Source of the DNA: Mycobacterium intermedium
Lineage (GTDB): Bacteria > Actinomycetota > Actinomycetes > Mycobacteriales > Mycobacteriaceae
Direction of reading: 5' to 3'
Length of the DNA: 45,266 bases
NCBI RefSeq assembly: GCF_002086275.1
Contig: NZ_MVHT01000052.1
Coordinates: 1 to 45,266, forward strand
The translations under genes and the position numbers were made by a program. A model generated the notes under the pieces. The model did not search any database and had not been told where the DNA came from. It was given only the letters and a program-made list of their open reading frames with translations. This document shows, piece by piece, positions 38,896 through 45,266 of the stretch; position 1 is the first letter of the stretch; every line of letters starts with the position of its first letter.

Positions 38896-41805
38896 TCAAA
38901 CAGCGCCGCCCATGAGCTGCGCCAACTGGGCGCGTGAGGTTATGCCCAGCTTGGCGAAAGCATTGTGCACATGGGTCTTGACCGTATGGGTGGACAGGTG
39001 TAGTCGGCCGGCGACCGCGCGGTTGGTCGCGCCTTGTGCAATCAGGTTGATGATTTTGAGTTCCGAGTCGGTGAGGCTGTCCCACCCCGTCTTCGCCCGC
39101 GGGTGCGTGACGATACGCCGTTCCACGCCCAACCGGCGCAGCGCGCGGCCGACCCGGCGGGCATCGGCGAGGGCTTCGCACTCGATATAGGTGTCGAATG
39201 CCGCGCTCAGCTGGTCGAGGGCCTCAGCGTCGCGCTGTACGCGCATCAGCTCGCCGCCGGCGTCCTCAGCGGCGCTTGCGTACAGAAGCGGACGCGACGA
39301 GGAGCGAAGCGCGCTCGCCGCCCCCGCCAGCGCATCGGCGTCGCCGTCGAGGATCGCGCGGACATATCCGACGACCGCGGCGAACAGCGGCACCGGTGGC
39401 TGCTCACGCTCCAGCGCCTCGGTGGCTTGCAGAACGCGTGCGCGCAAGCCAGCATCATCGGCGGTCGCCGCTATCCGCGCGGTCAGGGTCAGCTGATCCA
39501 CGGCGTTGGGTGGGAACGGGGTGACCAGCAGCGAGACATCACCGCTTAGCCAGCGGACGGCTTCGTGGATGTCGTCGCGCTGCCATGCCGCCAGCGCGAG
39601 CAGGAGAGCTGCCTCCCGGGATACGGATGGTGATCCGCCGGAGTACGCGCCGCGCGCCTCGCTCATCGTCTCCAGCAACAACGGTCGGTCGTCGGTGCGC
39701 ACCGCCACCTCCGCCAGCATGAACATGCGCCTTGCATCCAGGTACGTAGGCCCTCTCTGATCTGGCGCAGGCAGCGACTCGATAGTGGCGCGGGCTGCCG
39801 ACAACCGGCCTGCGGCGAGGTGCACTACTCCCGCCGTCAGGGTCCAGATGTGAAACGCCACGCTGTCGCGTTGCATCTGGGCCTGTTCCGTGTGGGCCGC
39901 GATCAGCGCTGCGGCATCTTCTATCCGTCCGACCGCGGCGAGCAGGTTGGTCAGGTGCATTGCAGCAAGGTGATGAGCGGTCATGTTGTCCGCAGGGGCC
40001 AGGCGTTGCAACTCCTCCATTCGGTGTAGTGCCCGGCCGACGTGGCCGTTCGCGCACTCGAGGCAGGCGAGCGCAATTCCGGCCAAGACGCTCGACTCGA
40101 CGTCACCGGTGCATGCGGCGGCGGCCGCCTCGTCAGCTGCCGTGCTGTCCTGTCCTCGTTGGCCGTGCATCGCCAGGTTGTATGCCAGCCATGCCCGGTG
40201 TCGCGCCCGGGTGACGCCGCTGAGGTCGGGCAACTGAAGTGCACGGCGGTTCTCTTCGATGCGTCGCATGGTCGTATCGGTGGCTACCGTCGGGAGCCGG
40301 AGCCGAATGCGGGCCTCTTCTTCGGGCGCGAGCGTGGCAGACAGGGTAACGCCGGCCAATCGTTGCGCCTCCCGGTAGCGGCCGGCCCGGTTGAGCAGCA
40401 CGATCGTCTCAGTGGCGATTGGTCCATGTCCTGGGTCGTCCGGCGGCAGCAGCTGCAACGCGCGCATACTCAAATCGGACGCCACGCCGGAATCGGTGTT
40501 GGCGACCGACTGCGCCGCTTCGCGCAGTGCGGCGATTGCCGCCTGATCGCCCACTTCGGCGCTTCGGGCGAGCTGCGTTGCGACCTCCTCGGGCGCCGCT
40601 CCCATCTCGAGCATGAGGCTGGCCGATTGCCGCTCCATCGCTCGACGCAGCGAATTGGGCAGGGATTGCCGCGTCGCTTCGCGCAGTAGATCTTGGCCAA
40701 ACCGAATCTGATCACCGTCTTCGATGAGGAGGTCGGCGCGGACCGCCTCTTGCACCGCCGACGCCAGGGCGGCCGGTTGGCGTTCCAGCATCGCGGCGAG
40801 CAGCCGGGCCGAGAACCGGTCGGGCAGCACCGCGGCTACCCGCACGACTTGGCTCGCGGCGCTCGAGAGCTGCTCAAGCCGTTGCTGCATGGTGTCGCTG
40901 AGCCGTCGCGGCAAGGTGTCTCCGGTGGCGACCGCGCGGCCGCCGCGGACGTCGAGCCGGCCCTCCTCGTTGAGACCAAGCAGCAGTTCAGTCAGCAGAA
41001 ACGGGTTGCCGTGCGCCATGTCGGCAAGGCTTAGGAGCGACAAGTCCGCGTTGGCTCGCACAACGTCTTGCACCATGTCGGCGATTGCGCTCGGTGTCAT
41101 GGTCGTCAACCGCACAACCGTGGCATCCTGGCGTTCCAGCGCGGTCAGCGTCTCGCGAACGGCCTGTTCGCGGGCGTCGGTTCGTGCCGTAAGCACCCAC
41201 AGCACCGGGGCGTTGGGCCGCTTCGCGGTCATCGACCGCAGCGCCAGCAAGGTGGCGTCGTCGGCCCAGTGGATGTCCTCGAGGATGATCACCAACGGTG
41301 TCCGGGATGCGGCCGCATCGATCGCGGCTTGCAGATCGCGCACCACCCAATAGCGAACGTCGGAAGACGTGCCCAACCGGCGCAAAGCCTCCGCATCACC
41401 GACAGGGGGATTCGCACGCAGGGTCGCCATGAAAAGCGAGAAAAACGGCACCGTCTGCTGGTGCTCGAACGCCTCGCCGAACAGCGCCCGAACACCGGCC
41501 TCTTCGGCGAGCGCCAAGACCTCGGTTAACAACCGGCTTTTCCCGATGCCCGGTGGACCCTCGATGACCAGTACGCCCCCGCGTCCTTGCGTCACCGCCG
41601 TGAGCAGGGCGCCGATCACCTTCAACTCGTCCGCCCGACCGCGAATGGGCCCTGGGGCGCGGGGAGGATCCAACGGAACATACCTGGCGGGTGCCACTGG
41701 CTTGACCATGATGGAAGCTTGCGAGGCCACCGTTGGCGCGATGTTGTCCGCTTGGACGCGTACGGTACGGCCGTATAGCCGATCGGTCAGCTGATCGATA
41801 GTCAT
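38896..41805 (-). CDS. Large ATPase LuxR-family regulator, tandem paralogue 2
   Basis: Twin of the regulator at 35998, 969 residues. It has an N-terminal extension (about 1-54), then IRGRADELKVIGAL, Walker A GPPGIGKS at 83-90, Walker B ILEDIHWAD, helical repeats, and a LuxR domain WDSLTDSELKIINLIAQGATNRAVAGRL plus LSTHTVKTHVHNAFAKLGI. The recognition helix differs from the twin only at a few residues (LSTHTVKT against LSPNTVKT), so the two may bind overlapping sites. The ATG at 41805 follows GGGGAA closely. The gap to the twin is 87 bp, in the same direction. Confidence 0.93.
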   Translation of the reverse strand: MTIDQLTDRLYGRTVRVQADNIAPTVASQASIMVKPVAPARYVPLDPPRAPGPIRGRADELKVIGALLTAVTQGRGGVLVIEGPPGIGKSRLLTEVLALAEEAGVRALFGEAFEHQQTVPFFSLFMATLRANPPVGDAEALRRLGTSSDVRYWVVRDLQAAIDAAASRTPLVIILEDIHWADDATLLALRSMTAKRPNAPVLWVLTARTDAREQAVRETLTALERQDATVVRLTTMTPSAIADMVQDVVRANADLSLLSLADMAHGNPFLLTELLLGLNEEGRLDVRGGRAVATGDTLPRRLSDTMQQRLEQLSSAASQVVRVAAVLPDRFSARLLAAMLERQPAALASAVQEAVRADLLIEDGDQIRFGQDLLREATRQSLPNSLRRAMERQSASLMLEMGAAPEEVATQLARSAEVGDQAAIAALREAAQSVANTDSGVASDLSMRALQLLPPDDPGHGPIATETIVLLNRAGRYREAQRLAGVTLSATLAPEEEARIRLRLPTVATDTTMRRIEENRRALQLPDLSGVTRARHRAWLAYNLAMHGQRGQDSTAADEAAAAACTGDVESSVLAGIALACLECANGHVGRALHRMEELQRLAPADNMTAHHLAAMHLTNLLAAVGRIEDAAALIAAHTEQAQMQRDSVAFHIWTLTAGVVHLAAGRLSAARATIESLPAPDQRGPTYLDARRMFMLAEVAVRTDDRPLLLETMSEARGAYSGGSPSVSREAALLLALAAWQRDDIHEAVRWLSGDVSLLVTPFPPNAVDQLTLTARIAATADDAGLRARVLQATEALEREQPPVPLFAAVVGYVRAILDGDADALAGAASALRSSSRPLLYASAAEDAGGELMRVQRDAEALDQLSAAFDTYIECEALADARRVGRALRRLGVERRIVTHPRAKTGWDSLTDSELKIINLIAQGATNRAVAGRLHLSTHTVKTHVHNAFAKLGITSRAQLAQLMGGAV

Positions 41806-41978
41806 TTCCCCATGCCTTTCGCTCTTTATCGTGCGGCAGGGTGTATTGCGTTCGCATCGGCCGATGCCTAGTCGGCGCCCCTGGCATGCTGACTAGTCAG
41901 TGGCGGCCGGATACCGAAATGGCTGGTCAATGGGGCTGGTCAATGAGCACCCCATTGACCAGTGGAGTGTGCACGGGC

Positions 41979-44684
41979 CTAGGGAAGCTGACTGCGTGAA
42001 TTGACGCCGAGCTTGGTGAAGACTTTGCTCAGGTGGTACTGGACGGTTTTGGCGCTGATGAAAAGGCGCGCGCCGATCTCGGGATTGGTCAGCCCCTCTG
42101 CGGCTAGGCGCGCGACTTGTTCTTCCTGCGGGGTCAGGTTTGCACCGGCACCGGCTGCCGCGTGGGTGCGTTTGCGGGCCGTCTCACCGGTGGCCAGCAG
42201 CTCGCGGCGGGCGCGTTCGGCGAAGGCTTGCATGCCCATCGCGTCGAACATGTTGTGCGCGGTGCGCAGTTGCGCCCGGGCGTCGGTGCGGCGGCGCTGT
42301 CGTCGCAGCCACTCTCCATAGAGCAGGTGCGTGCGGGCCAGTTCCACGCGCATGCGGGTACGGCCAAGCCGCTCGATCGCCTCGCGGTACAACTGTTCAG
42401 CGTCGGGAGCCTCACTGAGCAGCGCGCGAGAACGTGCCTGCACACCCAGCGCCCAATCGGTGCCACTGGCACTGGTCATCTCATAAAGCCGCGCGACGGC
42501 GCGTGCCGCGATATCGGACGCACCGCTGCGCGCGGCGGCCTCGATGAGTTCGATGGTGGACCAAGCAGACAGCGCAAGATCAGGTTGGTCGGCGGTGCGC
42601 AGGGCCGGGGTGAGCGCCGCCTGGTAGTTACCGATGCCGTTGTTGAGCACCGCCTCCGTCCATTCGGCGACGCTCACCCACATACCTTCACCCCGGCGTA
42701 CCACGTCTCGTGTGGTGGCCTCGATCAACACCGACGTCTCGACCTGGTTGCCGCAGAATGCGGCGAGGCTCATGGCCGGGTCGGTCGCGAGGCTGGCGCC
42801 GGTCGCTTCGGTTACCGTCTTCAATTCCTGATGGAGGGCCCCCGCGGCGGCGAGTTCACCGGCAAAGGTGAGCATCACGGCACGGGAACTCAGTGCTAGC
42901 GGCAGCTCCGCCAGCGCGCCTGCTGAACGGGCAAGCTCGACGTGACGCCTCGAAACTGCTTCCCAGCCTTCGTCATCCCACATGTGCAAGGCGGCGATAC
43001 CGGCCAGCCACAGGAACTGTTGCTCTTCCTGTGACACGTCGTGGCGGGCGGCGCTCACGGCGCGACGCAAGGTCGGCAGGCTCGCCGCATAACCATCGGT
43101 GAAGTTCGCGACGAACCCGTCGAGAAGAAGGTCCGACAGGGTTGGAGTCGGCGGTCGAGGTGACGTCTTCGCTGCGCGTGCGACCTCGACGACCCCTGCG
43201 CCTACTGCTAATCGGCCGGCGAATACCGCCGCCTGGAGGGCCTGCAGATAAGTCGTGCGAGCAGCAGCGGCCTGGATCGGCTCGAACCGCGCCGCCGCCT
43301 TCAACAACAGCGGTGGGGCGTCGCTACCTCGGCCAGTTACGAATGCAAGTTGAGCGCGAACCAGATCAGCGCGGGCATGCTGAAAATCGGTCGACGGCCC
43401 CGCCTCGGCAACCGTCAGCAGATCCTGCGCAACATCGAATGCGCCCGCATCGACCGCGGCTGACGCAGCGGCCAGCGCCCGCTCCACCCGTTGCGCGGGT
43501 TCGCGCGTGAGGATGGTCGCCCGCTCGAGAAACGCGGCCGCCGCGGCCACACCGCCACGCGCTCGGGCCCGACCCGCTGAACGTTCCAGCTCCGCGGCGA
43601 CGTCCTCATCTGGTCCCACAGCCGCCTGGGCCCGGTGCCACGCACGGCGGTCAGGATCGGTGTCCGGATTTGTCGCGTCCGCCAACGCCTGGTGCACCAA
43701 CCGTCGTTCGGAAACCGACGCAGACCGGTATGTTGCCGATCGGACGAGGGGATGCCGGAAGCGCACCCAGATGCCGAACTCCGCCAGACCGTCGGAGATT
43801 GCGGGTGCGGCGGCGTCGACGCCGATGTCAAGCCGTGCGGCCGCGCCCCACAGCAGTGCCGGATCACCGGTCGGATCGGCGGCCGCGATGAGCAGCAGTC
43901 GGCGGGTCTGCTCGGGCAAACTGGTAAGGCGGCGCTGGAAGCTCTCCTCGATACGCCCGGAAAGTCTTCGCGCACTGGGGATTCCAAATCCGCCAGCCAG
44001 CTCGTGGGCGGTCAGATCGCGAGGAAGTTCAAGAAGCGCAAGCGGGTTGCCGCCGGTCTCTGCGACGAGTTGATCGCGGACCCGCTGATCCAGCGGTGCG
44101 GCCCACGCTCGGTCTAGCAGCGCCCGGGCATCGCCATCGTGCAAACCGCTGACTTCCATCTTCGGCAAATTGGTGAAGTCGGGGTCGGCAGCACGAGTCG
44201 CCATGATCATGGCAACCGATTCGGCACCCAGGCGACGCGCCACAAATGCCAGTGCGGCGGTCGAAGCACGATCGACCCACTGCAGATCGTCGATCAAGCA
44301 GACGAGGGGCTGATGTTCGGCGGCGGCGGAAACCAGGCCCAACACGGCCAGCCCGAGCAGCAGTCGGTCCGGGGTGGGCCCGGCGCTCAGGGCGAACGCG
44401 GTACTCAGCGCATCGCGTTGAGGCGCGGGCAGATTGTCGAGGTGATCCATCAGCGGTGCGCACAACTGGTGCAGCGCTGCGTAGGGGAGCTCCATCTCGG
44501 ACTCGGTACCCGCCGCACGCACCAAGCGGCAGCCGGACAGTTGGCTCGACATATAGTCCATCAACGCCGACTTGCCTATGCCCGGATCGCCGTGGAGCAC
44601 CAGCACTCGGCTCTCACCCGACCGCACCGCCTGCAACACTGCGTCCAGCAGGTTGCACTCAGTGCGGCGGTTGATCAGGTCCAT
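41979..44684 (-). CDS. Large ATPase LuxR-family regulator
   Basis: Third LAL-type regulator, 901 residues from the ATG at 44684, where the family's typical first motif begins (MDLINRRTECNLLDAVL). Walker A is GDPGIGKS at 32-39 and Walker B is LVCLIDDLQWVD. A tetratricopeptide-like helical middle is followed by the LuxR domain NLTPQEEQVARLAAEGLTNPEIGARL plus FISAKTVQYHLSKVFTKLGV. It is only distantly related to the tandem pair and has a different recognition helix. The frame is open to a GTG at 44855, which would add 57 residues without recognisable motif. Site E is 63 bp upstream of that GTG and 234 bp upstream of the chosen start, so this regulator may be part of the palindrome regulon or its controller. 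Confidence 0.92.
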   Translation of the reverse strand: MDLINRRTECNLLDAVLQAVRSGESRVLVLHGDPGIGKSALMDYMSSQLSGCRLVRAAGTESEMELPYAALHQLCAPLMDHLDNLPAPQRDALSTAFALSAGPTPDRLLLGLAVLGLVSAAAEHQPLVCLIDDLQWVDRASTAALAFVARRLGAESVAMIMATRAADPDFTNLPKMEVSGLHDGDARALLDRAWAAPLDQRVRDQLVAETGGNPLALLELPRDLTAHELAGGFGIPSARRLSGRIEESFQRRLTSLPEQTRRLLLIAAADPTGDPALLWGAAARLDIGVDAAAPAISDGLAEFGIWVRFRHPLVRSATYRSASVSERRLVHQALADATNPDTDPDRRAWHRAQAAVGPDEDVAAELERSAGRARARGGVAAAAAFLERATILTREPAQRVERALAAASAAVDAGAFDVAQDLLTVAEAGPSTDFQHARADLVRAQLAFVTGRGSDAPPLLLKAAARFEPIQAAAARTTYLQALQAAVFAGRLAVGAGVVEVARAAKTSPRPPTPTLSDLLLDGFVANFTDGYAASLPTLRRAVSAARHDVSQEEQQFLWLAGIAALHMWDDEGWEAVSRRHVELARSAGALAELPLALSSRAVMLTFAGELAAAGALHQELKTVTEATGASLATDPAMSLAAFCGNQVETSVLIEATTRDVVRRGEGMWVSVAEWTEAVLNNGIGNYQAALTPALRTADQPDLALSAWSTIELIEAAARSGASDIAARAVARLYEMTSASGTDWALGVQARSRALLSEAPDAEQLYREAIERLGRTRMRVELARTHLLYGEWLRRQRRRTDARAQLRTAHNMFDAMGMQAFAERARRELLATGETARKRTHAAAGAGANLTPQEEQVARLAAEGLTNPEIGARLFISAKTVQYHLSKVFTKLGVNSRSQLP

Positions 44685-44917
44685 GGCATGCAGATGGTCG
44701 CCTCTTCGCCGCAGTGTTGCTAGATGTTCTGCCAGCAGCGGACTGTGGAAGACCTTAGGATACCGCCAGATACCAGCAGATCGAAGCAAGCAGTTGCAGA
44801 CAGTCGATGGCATCGCCGGATCCGGACCACACGCTGCGTCCAAAAGCGTTGTCACCCAATAATCATCGTGAACGGCCGTTTGTCAGGCTGGTCATGCCCG
44901 AAATTCTTCTCGGCAGA

Positions 44918-44929
44918 TCACCCGGGTGA
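44918..44929. promoter_or_regulatory. Operator-like palindrome TCACCCGGGTGA, site E
   Basis: Exact copy upstream of the rightmost LuxR-type regulator. A GGGTGA half-site follows at 44941-44946. It is the outermost of the five sites. Confidence 0.7.
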
Positions 44930-45195
44930 ATCAGTCAACTGGGTGATGACCACTCAACCCATGTCAATGAATGCTGGCTTAACGGTTTGCGAGCCGACGC
45001 TATAGCGAACTACGGGTCGCGATGACGGTGGACTGGCTGGGCGCGTATTCGCCCAGCGCCATCGCCATGGAGTGGAGAAATCAGATGAAACATCGCCAAA
45101 TTCAACGGTCACCTGCAGAAGGCGACTCCGGCGCTGCGCGAACGCCATGGCTGCTGCACCGCGTGCGAGACGCCGCCGCGTCTGCCCGCTGTGAA
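44930..45195. other. Region before the terminal repeats, no supported gene
   Basis: About 270 bp without a gene that I can support. A + frame from ATG 45022 (MTVDWLGAYSPSAIAMEW) has good codon character for its first 18 codons only and then degrades. It could be the start of a gene interrupted near the insertion-sequence-like repeats, or chance. Confidence 0.4.
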
Positions 45196-45266
45196 TGGCC
45201 ATGAGAAAGTCCCCATCTGTGGCCAGTAGAAAGTCCCCACTGGTGGCCAGGTAGAAGTCCCCACTC
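45196..45266. mobile_element. Three 24-bp direct repeats, probable insertion-sequence end (partial)
   Basis: The unit TGGCCA-N2/3-AGAAAGTCCCCA starts at 45196, 45220 and 45244, an exact 24-bp period; the third unit has one A fewer in AGAAGTCCCCA. Multiple short repeats at the element end are characteristic of IS21-family elements, whose transposase binds them. No transposase is visible because the window ends here. The family assignment is tentative. Confidence 0.5.

Noticed and set aside
45196..45266. Possible CRISPR array
   Set aside because: Period is only 24 bp with no unique spacers between repeats, and no cas genes are visible.

Overview
The window is typical of a Mycobacterium chromosome. 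It carries an MmpS/MmpL pair, a UsfY-like protein, DUF5709 and DUF6510 proteins, GTG/TTG starts, many ATGA overlaps and high G+C with G/C-rich third codon positions. I see no tRNA, rRNA or CRISPR array. Species assignment is not possible from what I can see.

Region 1 (1-17.4 kb) is a secondary-lipid locus built on a PUFA-synthase (Pfa)-like enzyme. A giant + strand unit encodes an ACP-ACP-KR-DH protein and a 2427-residue KS-CLF-DH-DH-(PKS-type DH)-acyltransferase protein. The partner with the first KS and malonyl-transferase is not in the window and probably lies just upstream, where a reading frame ends overlapping the first start codon. A convergent gene encodes the PfaD-type flavin enoyl reductase. 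Divergent from pfaD lies a + strand run: a small hypothetical ORF, a 4HBT thioesterase, MmpS and MmpL. Together these look able to build a reduced or unsaturated long acyl chain, release it or place it on an acceptor, and export a lipid product. The product is unknown.

Region 2 (17.4-20.7 kb) is transitional: an AraC-family regulator, a 670-base gene-poor stretch with a likely AraC-type double direct repeat, an alpha/beta hydrolase pseudogene with an internal deletion, and an SDR oxidoreductase.

Region 3 (20.7-31.8 kb) is a redox-repair island. On + are msrB-msrA and transaldolase. On - are an RclC-like DUF417 protein, a dihydrolipoamide-dehydrogenase-like flavoprotein, a thioredoxin-reductase-like protein that has lost its CxxC cysteines, and thioredoxin. 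Further right, also on -, are DUF5709, a molybdopterin sulfite-oxidase-fold protein, an FAD/NAD(P)H reductase, a DUF6510 zinc-ribbon protein, a GNAT, a type II NADH-dehydrogenase-like flavoprotein, a UsfY-like membrane protein and a four-TM membrane protein.

Region 4 (32-44.9 kb) is a run of four large ATPase-LuxR regulators on the - strand, two of them tandem paralogues, together with an alpha/beta hydrolase and an unlisted 28-residue membrane peptide. The last 75 bases hold three 24-bp direct repeats that resemble the end of an insertion sequence lying beyond the window.

Regions 2-4 are tied together by a perfect 12-bp palindrome, TCACCCGGGTGA. It occurs five times, always between genes or over a stop codon, upstream of five different transcription units. 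Two further sites share the related layout ATCGCCC-N3-GGGTGAT-N-TTTAA. I read these as operators of an undescribed stress regulon.
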